64,000 bases of DNA from Asterella californica (lineage: Eukaryota; Streptophyta; Marchantiopsida; Marchantiales; Aytoniaceae), in the NCBI GenBank assembly GCA_036924285.1, contig JAYKYS010000008.1, positions 18,523,001-18,587,000 on the forward strand, in the 5' to 3' direction. The translations under genes were made by a program, and so were the position numbers. Position 1 is the first letter of the stretch. Every line of letters starts with the position of its first letter. Positions 22,900-34,008 of this stretch are shown here, piece after piece. The notes below the pieces were generated by a model. That model ran no database searches. It was given only the letters and a program-made list of their open reading frames with translations, and was not told where the DNA came from.

Positions 22900-23890
22900 C
22901 AAATCTAAAGAAGGAGACCTTTTAAGAAAGTTCGGGAGAGGGCGCGAGATTTAGTGAGAGGGCAGCTTTGAGTTCGAGTGACTTAGTTACTATTTCAGTT
23001 ACTATCAACCATAGAACGATCATCATAATAATAACTTTGGCTCAAAGGACATCGAGCTTTACATAAACTCATTCTCCGGTACAAAAGATAAATTTATCAA
23101 GTTACCAGTCACTTGTATGATGATCGACTTCCCACACAAATTTAGCATAGAAATATATACTTCGTATAACATAAGGGTTTTGCTGAGTGATTTTTCTTGA
23201 GAGCAGCATCCATCTGTGTTTGCAGTAAGTTTTATCTCTTCACTCTTTGGATGATTCCATTTCACTAGTGGGTGTCAAAGTGAAGCGAAAACATTCGTAA
23301 ACGCGCTGAAGGAAAGAAAATCGTAATTTACAATTGGTTAATTTTGTTTAGAATAGTAGATCGTTGAAGGTATCTTTTATGAGTTGATACTACGATTTAG
23401 AATCATTATTGTGAGTAGTATATTTTTATATTACAAAAGTTCACGGGGGAAACAAATATTCAAATACAAAACCATTAGCAGAAACCTGGCCGAAGTCTCA
23501 CAGCAAGCGGTAGAGACAGCGGAGGCTCTTCGTGACATCTGCTGTAGTGTCAGTGTTGGAGTGTGGTTCAAGTCAAACAGCAAAAATGTTGACGAACCTC
23601 GGATGATAATGAACCACTAATACTATATTATAAGATTCTGGTCTAAAGATAAAAAGATGTCTATGAGACACTTTGGAGCAGAACAAGCACGCATGTGAGT
23701 GGTTTCGTTCTATTTCAACTCGTGAAGTCCATGCAATCCATGGATGACTAATTATTTATATGTTCTTTTTGACTTATTCTTTTTTTTATATGTTGACATC
23801 CATGCATTACGGTTGAATGTCTGCTTGATTTTGCAGACCTCCTTGTTCTGGGATTGTTGCTCTCGTCGTGACATTCAAGACCATGCTTTT
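22900..23890. other. No gene recognised
   Basis: Mixed-composition DNA between the island and the next gypsy fragment. ORF 23,384-23,620 (+) lacks any recognised motif. A CCATGCAATCCATGG word at about 23,730 recurs in inverted form at 47,224. Confidence 0.35.
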
Positions 23891-23899
23891 TGATGACAA

Positions 23900-24440
23900 A
23901 CCAGAAACGGATACCAGAAGTCTGCGATCGTGATATTTGTGGATAAGTTTAATAAGCAAATCCATCTAGCATACACAGTGAACAAAGTGGATGTTCCAAC
24001 ACTTGCATGTATCTGTTTTGATATAGTCTTTTGACATCATGAGATACCTCGAATATTCATTTTTGATCGGAATTCTCGCTTCACTGGCAAGTTCTGACGA
24101 GCTCATTTTGAGATACCTGGCACCAAACTTTTCTTATCCACTGCCTACCATTCACAAACTGATGGACAAACTGAACGTGCCAATCGTACTTTGGAAGACA
24201 TGCTCTGGATCTTCGTCAAGGTTCATCAAACAGACTGGGATATCATACTACAGACCGTCGAGTTTACGTACAACAACTCTAAGCAAACAAGTACAAGTTT
24301 TTCTCCTTTCTTTCTTAACTATGATCAAGACCCTCTAGTTCTCTTGATAAACTCTTTGCTCCTCTTGTTTCTTGTGTTCTTAGTATCATTATGTTCCTTT
24401 CTACGTTATCTCATTCCTTGCAAGAAGCAAAAGATCATTT
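23900..24440 (+). pseudogene. Integrase core remnant (Ty3/gypsy)
   Basis: Reading across two stops gives AIVIFVDKFNKQIHLAYT, a DRNSRFTG block with the second catalytic Asp, then STAYHSQTDGQTERANRTLE with the catalytic Glu, followed by FTYNNSKQTSTSFSPFF, all hallmarks of plant gypsy integrases. The first catalytic Asp segment is lost at the left truncation. A frame change occurs around 24,190. Confidence 0.88.
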
Positions 24441-24508
24441 AGCTATCATTCAAAATCATCAAAAACAATACGTAGACTAGCACCGTCGAGATCTTATCTT
24501 CACTATAT

Positions 24509-24950
24509 GTGAGAAAGTCATGCTTTCCACCCAAAACCTTCTTTTCTCTCGATACCCATATCTGCAAACTCTCACCTAATTGGATAAGATCATTTTCAGT
24601 AGTCAAAGTTCTCTCTCCTGTTACTTACAAACTTGATCTTATTTCTCATATTTGGATCCATCCCATTTTCTACATTTTTAACTTAAAACTTTTTGTGTCT
24701 AACCCTTCTTCATTTCTTAATCGTGTCCAACCTCCACCTCCAACTCCTCTCATAGATGACCACGAAGAGTTTGAAGTTGATCAAATTTTAGCTAAATGTG
24801 AAGTCTAACAAGACCGACATCATCATGTGGAATATAAGCTTTTATGGAAGAGCTATCCTCTTCATGGTGCTACATGGGAACCAGCTACCAACCTTTGTAA
24901 CCCTCTCGAGCTCATCCGAGAGTTCAAACATTTGTCAAGTGATGTGGATG
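24509..24950 (+). pseudogene. Integrase C-terminus and chromodomain remnant
   Basis: The segment at 24,580-24,700 holds the SFSVVKVLSPVTYKLDL and HPIFYIFNLK blocks of the integrase C-terminal domain. It is followed at about 24,750-24,930 by a chromodomain: EEFEVDQILAKC, then a frame with VEYKLLWKSYPLHGATWEP. One stop separates the two halves. The TWEP block is intact, unlike in the element at 2.7-7.2 kb. Confidence 0.85.
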
Positions 24951-24999
24951 TCACCAACTAGCAGAAGAGGAATATGTAATAGTACGCATTTGCGTAAGT

Positions 25000-25755
25000 A
25001 GAAATTTTAGCGAAAGTTACTTGGAAGTTATAGTAGAAGTTTTCTAGAGTTAGAAGTATGTTCTATTTCTAGGAAGCTTCATAAAAATTTTTCTAGTAAG
25101 GTACTTAGGAAGCTTCTACGTATTGAGTGAATAATGTACTTAAGAAACTTCACGAGGATCGAGATTGTTTCCCAAGGAAGTAGATGGCTAACTTCATGAG
25201 AAATTTAATGGCTACTTTATGATAGAAATATATGGCTAGCTTCAAGAAGAAGTATTTTACACTCGAGACTATAAATACCAAGGCATGTGACCAACTCTAG
25301 ATTCGGAGTTTCTCTCTATTATCAATTGTCATCTTGACTTGACTTCCTGTTCTGCTCCTCGGTTCTTGAACTCTTGCACATGGTCTGAATATGTGTTGAT
25401 CAATATATTTGGATTAGTGTAAACTCTAGATCTCTATGAAATATCCTAAAGTATCCAATATCACATTATTATCTAGGTCTTCTCCACAATGCGAAACAAT
25501 TTTGTGACTGAAGTCACATCTACATGAATATAATTGACTGATTTATCTCGTTAATCATTTGGTAGATATTTATCTTGCTGGTTAGGATTTATTTAATCCC
25601 TAGTTTTAAATCCTTATCGTTCTTCTTGTGCTCTTTGTTATATTGGTGATTAAAATGCTCAAAATGTTCATCTCTATTTTCATAAGCTGATGATCATCGT
25701 ATTGGTTGAAGGTGTAGTATCGTACTCACTTTTGTAGATTGACAGATTGCATTAT
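25000..25755. other. Probable gypsy 3' LTR, then unassigned A+T-rich DNA
   Basis: Sequence following the chromodomain shows repeated AAGTT/GAAGCTTC-like words typical of LTR U3 drift, and a possible promoter-like TATAAATACC at about 25,270. No second copy was found in the window to prove an LTR. Confidence 0.35.
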
Positions 25756-25759
25756 TTTT

Positions 25760-25978
25760 TATAGAAAGATTGATACTTCTAAGAAGACACTTCAAAAAGA
25801 GAGAGCGAGTAGACAGGGAAGTAAATAGGAATGAGATGAGGGAAGCTTCGCCTCACCATGTGACTACAAAGAGAAACTTTAATGATGGATTAGTCTTCTA
25901 ACTGACTATACGTAACAACCTTGACTACTTCAACTAGTATTAGTCGTTGATCTACTAGAGCTTGAGACTATATCAACA
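25760..25978 (-). repeat. Ty1/copia 3' LTR (minus orientation)
   Basis: In minus orientation it begins TGTTGATATAG at 25,978 directly after a polypurine tract (TGAAGGGGAG, 25,979-25,988), and it ends near 25,760. A related but diverged copy (roughly three quarters identical by eye) is the 5' LTR at 56,657-56,862. The divergence and lack of a shared target duplication mean the two need not be one insertion. Confidence 0.8.
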
Positions 25979-26795
25979 CTCCCCTTCATGCTTGACTCTA
26001 CATCTTATACTCCTAGACAATGTCTGAAAGTATCAAACTTATCTCTAGGTAACGCTTTAGTAAAGATATCGGCAACCTGATCTCCTGTGCTCAAATAATT
26101 GAGCTCAACCTCTCATACGAGGACCTTCTCCTTAATGAAATGATATTGCACCTCAATGTGCTTCATCATAGCATGGAAACAATAATTACTAGCTAACTTC
26201 ATGCTATTAATACTGTTAGTATATACAACAACATGATCTATTACTAGCTAACTTCATGTTGCTAATACTATTAGTATATACAACAACATGATCTGTACAT
26301 TCCACATCAATTTCAAATAGTAGACACAGAAGCCAAATGAGTTTGTATAGACGTTCGTTGTTCCTCGATACTCTACTTCTATGGATGACAAAACAACCAT
26401 AAGTTATTTCTTATAAGTCAAGCTTATTGCAATGCTTCCAAGTCCAAAAGCCTAACATGACATGGATCTCTTGTCGACACTCTCTGTCCAACAGCATCAA
26501 TGTAGCCATGTATAACAATGATCCGTCGTATATGTAGTGAATTCCGTATTGCATCGAGAACTTCACGTAGCGGAGGATCTGCTTGATAGTCTCCAAATGT
26601 AATCTCCGTGGTGATTGCATAAACTAACTGATCAAACCAACGGCATAGCTCAAGTTTGGTTTGGTGATAGTAAGATAGATGAGACTCACAACCATATGCA
26701 TATACATATGGGGATCATCAAGCAACTCATCATCTTTCCAAATTTTGGTGACATATACCATACCAAGTTGTTCGTGATCTCATGCAGAATAATTT
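25979..26795 (-). pseudogene. Ty1/copia RT end and RNase H remnant
   Basis: Minus-strand frames give the SLIYLTITKPNLSYAVG block, QSPRRLHLETIKQILRYVK, and near the 3' end HIEVQYHFIKEKV followed by LSTGDQVADIFTKALPRDKF. These are the conserved end of copia Pol, just before the polypurine tract. The reading is broken by the 55-bp tandem duplication at 26,185-26,294, which is not a multiple of three. To the right it is cut off by the gypsy sequence starting near 26,795. Confidence 0.9.
26185..26294. repeat. 55-bp tandem duplication in copia RNase H
   Basis: Two adjacent units, 26,185-26,239 and 26,240-26,294, begin ATTACTAGCTAACTTCATG and end ACAACAACATGATCT with three or four mismatches. The duplication falls inside the RNase H coding remnant and breaks its frame. 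Confidence 0.92.
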
Positions 26796-27862
26796 TGTTT
26801 AGTTGAATTTAGCAGCCGAGATCCGATGGAGATCATCGATGAACTCTTGTTGTAAGACTGTCTCTACCGCAGAATTAGAAGCATCAAAATCAACTATGCA
26901 TGATAATTGTGGATCATAAGGTTGTAGAATAGGTCGTGAAGAAACCATATCCTTCAACTTTGAAACGCCTCTACTTGTTTGGATCTCCACTCAAACTTGA
27001 TATCCTTCCTCAACAAATCTGTTAGAGATGCAACCACATGAGCATAATAGCGGATGAATCATCGATAAAAGCTCACCAACCCATTGAACCCTCGGACTTC
27101 AACAACATCTTTTGGTGCAGGTCATTCAATAATTATCTTGATATTTTCTTCTTCATCATTATGCTATCCGTCGTAACCTTATGTCTTGGAAACGTGACCT
27201 CTAGAACTCACATTGGATTTCTTGCAATAGAATTTCTATTTGCAAACTATGTGAAGCACTTCTTCCACATGTACCTTGTGTTCTTCTTCGGTCTTGTTAT
27301 AGATCAAAATATCATCTAGAAGTACCACCACATACTCATGTAACAATCCATCCAACACTCGATGCATCTGATCCATGAAGATAACAGGAGCATTGGTGAG
27401 TCCGAAAGATAGAACTCTTCATTCGTAATGCCCATATCGTATGCAAAATGCAGTTTTGTGTACATCTTCTTCTCCAATCAGAATCTATCAAGAACCGCTT
27501 CGAAGATCCAACTTGATGAAATACGGAGCTCCATTCATTTGATCCAACAAATCATCAGTCTGAAGCAAGGGGTACGCACATTTCACTGCTTGTTTATTCA
27601 AACCACGATAATCAGTACAGAAACAAAGTTTGTCATCCTTCTTGGATACAAACAACGCATGTGCACCACCAGGAGATGCATTATGTCTGATGAGGCCTTT
27701 CTCCAACAACTCCTTCAACGGCATTCGTAATTCTTCCAGTTCCTTTGATGACAACTTGTAGACTGGTCTGCTTACTGGTGTAGTACCAAGCAACAACACA
27801 ATCTTGAAAGACATCCCTCAATATGAGAATAGCACTTGGGGTAGATCATCCATAAATACATC
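26795..27862 (-). pseudogene. Ty3/gypsy RT and RNase H, 3' half of a split element
   Basis: Minus-strand reading gives, from right to left, the pre-RT linker, RT blocks (LFVSKKDDKLCFCTDYRGLN, PYFIKLDLRSGS), an LLDDILIY catalytic block near 27,315, and the RNase H segment at 26,799-26,990 with VDFDASNSAVETVLQQ. Integrase is missing: the sequence stops near 26,795 against copia DNA. The other half lies at 37,783-39,060. The 9.9-kb element between them is flanked by ACATC on both sides. Reading across the gap with one ACATC removed continues the conserved linker before RT in the same frame. Confidence 0.9.
27858..27862. repeat. Target-site duplication (left), ACATC
   Basis: The five bases before the TGTCACG end of the inserted retrotransposon are ACATC, matching 37,778-37,782 immediately after its right end. 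If the right end is taken as ...GACA the duplication is four bases (CATC). Confidence 0.8.
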
Positions 27863-28156
27863 TGTCACGTCAGTTTGGGCACCTCGGCTAGGTTGATCGA
27901 GTGCGAAGTGACGCGTCCCGGTAAGGCCGTTAGTGCCGTTAGGGCGAGTTGGTGAGAGAGTCCACTAGGGGTAAACTTCACAGGTAGGGCTTGGAGGCCT
28001 TAGTTCTTTGAGTTGAGCCTTCAAGCTCTAGGCTATGGTGGATAGTCTAGTTGAGTGTAACCCGGATTCTCTTCGCGTTTAGAGTGGGTTTGGCTTGACC
28101 GTTTGTGAGTAATCCTTGTTGTGGTGTTGGAGATGGTAATTTCTCTAATCAGATTA
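27863..28156 (+). repeat. Left terminal repeat (segment B)
   Basis: 294 bases beginning TGTCACGTCAGTTTGG and ending CTCTAATCAGATTA, matching 37,378-37,671 with seven mismatches, six of them transitions. Unlike the right end, it lacks the 106-bp segment A. No obvious TGG-type primer-binding site follows immediately; a TGGTATC word occurs at about 28,228. Confidence 0.9.
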
Positions 28157-30056
28157 CTCAAAGAACTGAGTGCAGGTCGAGGCGGAGTTCAGTAAGAGCT
28201 CGCTGATCTGAAATCTGAAATCGTCCGCTGGTATCTTCGGGCGTTGTCGTTCGTGCTTGATTGTGTGGAGCCGTGATCGAGGTGTGTGGGCGCCGTGCTA
28301 CATTGCTGGTCGCAGATCGATTTGCTGTTGTTGGGGTCGAGTGGAGATTTCTGTCATGCGGAAGCGCTGCAGAAATTTTGCGGAATGTTCTTGAAGTGTG
28401 TTGTTGGAGCCGGATTGCGCGTTTGGACGTGGCAGACGGAGTACTTGGCAATGTCGGGCCGGAGTGGGCTCTTTGGAAGCACATTTGAGAGACGATTCTA
28501 GTGCACTAAGTTTCGTGGAGTTTGGCCAAGGATTGAAGAAGTTATGGCATGTCGAAGTTCGCTGCTGTGACACCCGCAAGTGCAAAAGGCTAGTTACGTC
28601 AGATTTTGGTGCAATTTCGTGTGGAAACTCGAGTTTAGGAGTTTTGTTGTGTGTGTGTGCATTCGCGAAGTGTGTCTTGTGCATTCGCGAATCTGTTGTG
28701 GTTGTGTTCGGGTCGGATTTGGGTGTTCTTGTTGTTTTACGTCAGATTTTGGTCACCCGTGTGCACCCGCAAGCTGTTTTTGCTGTTTTGGAGCCTCTTT
28801 TGGTGCAATCTTCTGCAATTCGAGGTGGAGCCGAGTCTCTTTTGGTGTGTTGTGCCCGTTGTACTCTACTTCAAGCGGAGCGAAGCGGAGAGTGAGCGGG
28901 AGTGTCGAGGTGTTAGGAGACTTCGAGGAGCAGAGGTGCGTGAGTGCGGAGGCGTGAGAGCGGAGTGCGAGAGTGCGGAGGCGGAGCGGAGCTTGAGCCT
29001 GAGCCCGCGTCCGCCGCAAGCCAGCTTGCTGGCGTGCGTGAGAGAGGTATCCAAGTTCTAGTGTGTGGGAAGTGTAAAACCAGCTGGTCACCCATCCCAA
29101 CACTATTTCTGGACCTGGACTCCTGACTTTGTAGTCTTAGCTTTGGCTTTACCACTAGACCAATAGCTCTTGGTGTCCTACAGGGATGCGTGCAAGTACT
29201 TATGGACTTGTTTAAGGTAGTAGGAGACCTTCTCGCACGTTCCTAGAGGAGTGGTAGGGCGACCCCATAGTATTAGGGGTAAGCTATAGTTGTGGTAGTG
29301 TTTGCCTATACCGTAGAGACGCGTATGTAGGCAATTGGTGGCAGTTGTCTTGGGTGAGCTAGTAGAGCTACCACGTGGATGTTTTTGGAGCTACTAGAGG
29401 TGTGGATATCTAGTTAGTGACCTCCAGTGTCAGTTACGACAGTTGGTGATCATATATTGTGCATGTGGTCACCGACGAGGAGACGTCAGTCCGGGTGGGG
29501 CTGGGTTTCTCTTTATGTGAATATTTGAGTGTGGAGGGTTATGGACTTCTTGTGGTTGGAACCCCTCCATATTCTGCTTCCTGTTTGTGCGCCACGTTTG
29601 CTTGTGTTGGCGCTTGATTTCCGGAGTGAGTTCACTCCAGTGTGCTGTCGGTAGTGAGGCTGGAGTTGCGGACCAGTCAGACTACCTTTGTCTCTCTCAC
29701 GGTGCGGTTGGAGTGACGACCAACAGACCGTGAGAGGCTGCCTGTGGTGATGGCAGGTATAGGTTGCCCTTACCTTGACCGTCCTAGTAGGGGATAGGTG
29801 AGCTCAGTAGGAGCGGGGTTAGGCAAGTGGTGGTTACGGTGGTGACGGGGATTGCGACATTCCAGTTGGGGAGTGTGTTAGCGGGATTCTCTCATCACGG
29901 AGTTCTCGGGAGGTTCTGGTGGGGACTTCTCGGACAGTGGGTATAACGGAGTGGGGTGAGGTACCGACTACCTACACCATTGCCGTCGGTTGTTCCAGAA
30001 GACGAGTCAGACGCAGACAGCGCGAGTCTAGTGTCGCCACACCGTTGTTGTGAGAC
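28157..30056 (+). other. 1.9-kb leader of the methyltransferase retrotransposon
   Basis: Untranslated-looking region between the left repeat and the gag ATG. Overlapping ORFs on both strands (for example 28,398-28,895) reflect high G+C content and share no motif. A repetitive patch of GAGTGCGGAGGCG-type units lies at about 28,930-29,000, followed by a GCCAGCTTGCTGGC palindrome at about 29,020. Such long leaders in plant gypsy elements can carry packaging or enhancer functions; none can be shown here. Confidence 0.5.
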
Positions 30057-31484
30057 ATGGACGAGATCTATGGGACCACGAAGGGGCCTCGACGTTACTC
30101 GGGTACAGTTGATACCATTGAGCTGGATGACTTCATCCAGGAGTTCGACAGTTGGTGCGATCTACAGCAGATGCGGAACCCACAACTGTTTACACCCTTC
30201 ATGGCGTGGAAGGGTTTGTTCCAGCACTTGGAGGGACCGCCGATGGACGATTATCATGAGTTCAGGCGAGATTACAGTGTTGAGATCGAGTTGTGGAGAC
30301 AACATTGGTCTCCCAACTACGTTTCTATCACTACTGGCGCAGTTTCGGGAGGCGTAGCACCTGCGAGTTCGGGTGCCAGTAGCAGTGGTACAGCCACAGG
30401 TGGCGGAGTACCTATTACCGGTGCGTCCACAAGTAGTGGAGCAGGTGGTAGTGTGAGCGGGATACCACCAGGGTTTAACCCTGTGGTTCAGTTCTTCCAA
30501 TGTTTGAGGAAGAACTATCAGGGTGTGCGGACCGACAAGTTGAGGAGTCTGCAGGAGTTCCAGCGGAAGACTGGAGAGAGCCTACGCGAGGCGTTTACTC
30601 GCATGAGGCGGTTGATCAGCATTACCCAAGGGGTGACGAAAGCACAGGCAGTCCAGTTCTGGTATGGGATACTAGACCGGGAGCTGCGTAGGAGAGTTAG
30701 AGATGCTACTCTTCTTAGAGATACCGCTCCGACGTTGACGGTTATCTTTAGTCTGGCTGAGCGGATTGAGCTCAACATGGTGGAGGAGAGGGTGGTGGTT
30801 GCTGGGTTCAGCAAGGAGACACCACATGGAGCGACCACCTCTTCTCGAGGATCACAGGCTACGCAACAGCGTGGTGGTGGTGGTGGTAAGGATCGTGCAG
30901 AGCAGTCACGATCGCAGGGAGGTGTAGGAGGATCTGGTGGGCAGAAGCCCATGCCGTCCTTCTCTAGTCAGCAGCAAGCGGGTCCTTGCTGGACGTGTGA
31001 TGGTCCTCATCGGCAGAGGGACTGTCCATAGAGAAGAGGTTATGAGACGTCGGGGACATCAGGGACGTCTCCAGCAGTACCTAGGCAATGTGAGCATTGC
31101 GGACGACCTGGTCACAGTAGTGACCGTTGTTTTGATCTCCATCCCGAGTTGCGGCAAGGGAAGGCTGGTCGTGGACGAGGCGGAGGAGCTCAGGGAGGCC
31201 GTGGTGGTCGAGCTGGAGGTAGAGGTCCAGCACCTGGGAGAGGACCGGTTGGTCCACCGCCTGCTACGACGTCAGAAGCAAGTATGGCTGCTCGGATTGA
31301 GCAGTTGGAGCAGAGGATAGCTAGTATGGCTATGGCTCAGCGGAGGTCAAGTGGAACAGAGGCTTCCACGTCTTATGGAAGAGAAGGAGGTGACTTCGAC
31401 TTCATGGCTGGTGTGGCGCAGATTGAGGCATCTGCGGCAGTGACTAGAGGTGCAGTACGTGCCTCTGAGCCACGAGGTGCGTAA
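30057..31484 (+). pseudogene. gag with Gly/Ser-rich linker and two zinc knuckles
   Basis: ATG at 30,057 opens a 324-codon frame with a Ty3-type capsid region (LDDFIQEFDSWCDL near the start, then LREAFTRMRRLI). A Gly/Ser/Ala-rich low-complexity insert lies around residues 95-140. A first knuckle-like motif, CWTCDGPHRQRDC, has unusual spacing (three residues before His). A TAG at 31,029 interrupts it, but the same frame continues with a canonical CCHC knuckle, CEHCGRPGHSSDRC (about 31,092-31,133), and an RGG-rich tail that may bind nucleic acid. Next comes a helical segment (ARIEQLEQRIASM). A second stop, TAA, is at 31,482. Gag would form the particle and bind genomic RNA. Confidence 0.88.
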
Positions 31485-32198
31485 GTGGAGCTGGATCCAC
31501 AACGCGAGGAGGCTGGTAGACAGGCTAGGCTTCCCCAGTCGTTCACGTTATCGGAGGCATTGAGGACCACATCTATGGTTCCTAAACGGCCTACTGATGG
31601 TGCAGTAGAGTTGGAGGCATCGACATCCAAGAGTGGGTGTGATGTGAGTCCACTTTCGACGTCTGTGGATGCGACGTCGAACCCGATGTTGGGGACGGCT
31701 ACAGCAGTTTTGCGAGCCCCACTATTCTCAGCCACGGATATGAGAGCATTGGGAGTCAACTTGGCTCCAGTGTTCCAGTTGGCGGCCACGCTCAGTGAGA
31801 GCGAGGATGTAGTTACCTCTAGTGCTGAAGTAGTTCAGCGAGAGACGGTAGATGTGTCCATGGAGTCGAGGATCAGGACAGCTACCAGTGGTACTTGGCA
31901 AGCGGCGGCTGCTAGGTTAGATGAGTTACCAGCTAGGCCGGCGATTGACCGTGCTGGTTTGGCACCAGGTGTGGTGTTGTTGGACAACAGAAGTGGTATC
32001 TTCTGTTTGGTGGCACCTTCAGGGAAAGTGTATCGACCTCAGAAGGTCTTGTTAGACTCTGGAGCCCAACCGTTGATGTTGGGAAAGACGGCGTGTATTG
32101 GTTTGGGTCTGAAGAAGTCCGAGATAGGGAGATGTCCATTCCAGTTGCAGACATCTCTAGGGGGGATCAGGAGGTACGGCTCTACACATGACACGTGA
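31485..32198 (+). pseudogene. Aspartic protease region of the polyprotein
   Basis: Same frame as gag, continuing after the TAA at 31,482, so there is no separate start codon. After about 170 residues of unconserved linker, the block VLLDSGAQPLMLG carries the retroviral-type protease D-S-G motif (Asp codon at 32,055-32,057). The frame ends at a TGA at 32,196. The conserved continuation, a SYDVLVGG-type flap and domain end, is found in a second frame that is open from about 32,160, so a one-base change near the G6 run (about 32,159-32,164) separates the halves. The protease would cut the polyprotein into mature parts. Confidence 0.85.
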
Positions 32199-33978
32199 GA
32201 TGTTGACGGTGAGAGTTCGACCAGATCACCCCACGGATGGCTCTATGGTGAAGGCCAAGGCCATCGTTACAGCCGCAGAGTCTTATGATGTATTGGTGGG
32301 AGGTGCTGTGTTGTACCCTATGAGGTTCGTGATTGACTATTGGGCAGAGACAGCATCTTACAGACCAGGTTGGCAGTCCGGTGAGGGACGAGTGAGCCGC
32401 TTACCAGTGCGGTTCAGTGCTAGAGTTGGGACGACGGAGCCTACACCAGGAACGATGGCATCCGTTGCAGGGTTCAATTCGGTCATCACTTGGCCGGACG
32501 AGTTGTTGGAGGGTAATGCCCATGCGGAGGATACTCCGATCTATGAGGAGGTGGAGGACATGCCTAGCATGTCTACGTTAGTACCATCTGCCTTGGATGT
32601 TCCACTCTGGAGTTCGAGTGGAGAGTTGCAGCAGTATGCTGATCAGTTGGTGCAGCAGGCTTGGAGTGAAGCCTTTGTACCACCAGTAGAGGAACAAAGG
32701 GTTGTTCCTGCTACTGGCCCTGTGACCTTATCACCGTTGGATACGACTCCCATTGTGTGGCAGTATCCAGAGGAGGGTGTATGTGTGCTGGAGCTGTTTG
32801 GAGGGATCAGCACAGGTTTGGCTGCGGTATTGCAGACAGGTATACAAGTACAGCGATACTTGTATGTGGAGAGAGATGAGATTACGAGGCGCATCTCATT
32901 GCGACATGTGGCACGTTTGGTGCAGAGATATCCTGAGTTGCTGCCCATATCAGCTGTTAGAGGATACCAGCAAGCATTACCGTCGGATATTTCACTGCTG
33001 GGGGTGCAAGATCTTACGTTTGTGAGCACCATTCACTTGGTGATAGCCGGATGGCCATGTCAAGGTCACACGCGTGCAGGGAGAGGTCAGGGTTTACAGG
33101 ACCCGCGATCTAGGATGTTCTGAGAGATGTTACGGATCCTACGACATCTCCAAATGCATCAGGTGGATTCTCCAGCGTACATCTTGGAGAACGTTCCTTT
33201 GTTGGGTGATGCTCGTACACAGATGATGGCGAGTGTGCACCAAGTGCGGTCTTGGGTTGGACCAGCAGTGTTGTTGGATGCAGCGAGAGTGGGATCTCGT
33301 GCACATCGTCCACGGTTGTGGTGGACGAACTTGTTATCGAGAGAGGTGCTTAAGCGCGCACACGATGGAGTGAGACGACCAGCGCACCTCACGGTTGATA
33401 GCATCTTGGATGCAGGACGACGATCTCAAGTAGTGAGAGTCGTCGACAGGTCACCCATGGCAGTGGTGAACCTAGTGGGACGGCCCATGGTAGCATTACC
33501 CACTTTGGTAAGCTTTCCAGCGTCACATGCTTACAGAGATGGAGGACCTGGGCTTGTGTGGGATGCTCAATTACGGCAGTTGGTGGAGCCCAATGCCGAT
33601 GAGAGAGAGCGAGCGATGGGTTTCGCTACGGGTACGACGGCAGTAGCTTCGATGTCGGAGGCTTCACGTCGTCAAGTATTGGGTCAAGCAATGGACTTGA
33701 ATTGCTTGACATGGATTGTTAGTCTTGGATTGGCTGAGCAGCGTCGAATGCGATCGATGGGTGTTACTGCTAGAGCACTCTTGAGCTCTTTGCCTATCGG
33801 GTCGGTGGAGGCAAAGGCTGGGGGCGAGGCACGTGGAGTTCGTCATCCTTGGACATCGTGGGATGTCATAGGAGAGAGTGTGGAGCTTGCAGCTAGAACT
33901 GCAGAAGTTTTACGCACAGTAGCGGTGGAGGTTGTTGGTGATGAGCAGAAGGAAACTGCTCCAGAGGCTGCAAGATAG
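32188..33978 (+). pseudogene. Cytosine-5 DNA methyltransferase domain, DNMT3-like, inside pol
   Basis: Transfers methyl from S-adenosylmethionine to cytosine C5. Motifs appear in canonical order. Motif I is VLELFGGISTGL (about 32,785-32,820). A GIQVQRYLYVE segment follows. Motif IV is AGWPCQGHTRAG, with the catalytic Cys codon at 33,058-33,060. Then come a GLQDPRSRMF block, motif VI with ILENV (Glu-Asn-Val at 33,187-33,195), and motif VIII with SRAHRPRLWWTN (about 33,295-33,330). A variable stretch follows as target-recognition region, then RERAMGF and VLGQAMDLNCLTWIV for motifs IX-X. The order is not permuted, so this is not a plant DRM; motif I and the segment after it resemble DNMT3. A TGA at 33,121 splits it between motifs IV and VI, and a TAG ends it at 33,976. 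It lies between protease and RT in one frame, so in an intact copy it would be released from the polyprotein. Confidence 0.9.
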
Positions 33979-34008
33979 CAGTCAACGACTTCGTCTTCTA
34001 CCTCTAGC

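Larger units (their letters stand above)
23890..24950 (+). mobile_element. 3' fragment of a chromodomain Ty3/gypsy retrotransposon
   Basis: Only the integrase core, its C-terminal region and the chromodomain remain; gag, protease and RT are absent, so the fragment is truncated on the left near 23,890. The integrase core is better preserved than in the element at 2.7-7.2 kb. A+T-rich sequence from 24,950 to about 25,460 is a plausible 3' LTR, but no partner exists in the window. Confidence 0.85.

Noticed and set aside
23150..23168. A loxP-like word (ATACTTCGTATA), also near 20,800
   Set aside because: Only one arm is present, no inverted partner at the right spacing and no recombinase; A+T-rich coincidence.
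29060..29110. Words resembling the complement of 5S rRNA (GGTCACCCATCC)
   Set aside because: Only about a dozen bases match and the expected 120-bp gene does not follow; it lies in the leader of the retrotransposon.
28261..29155. Many overlapping ORFs of up to 165 codons on both strands
   Set aside because: They occupy several frames of the same G+C-rich leader, have biased composition and no motif; explained by few A+T-rich stop codons.
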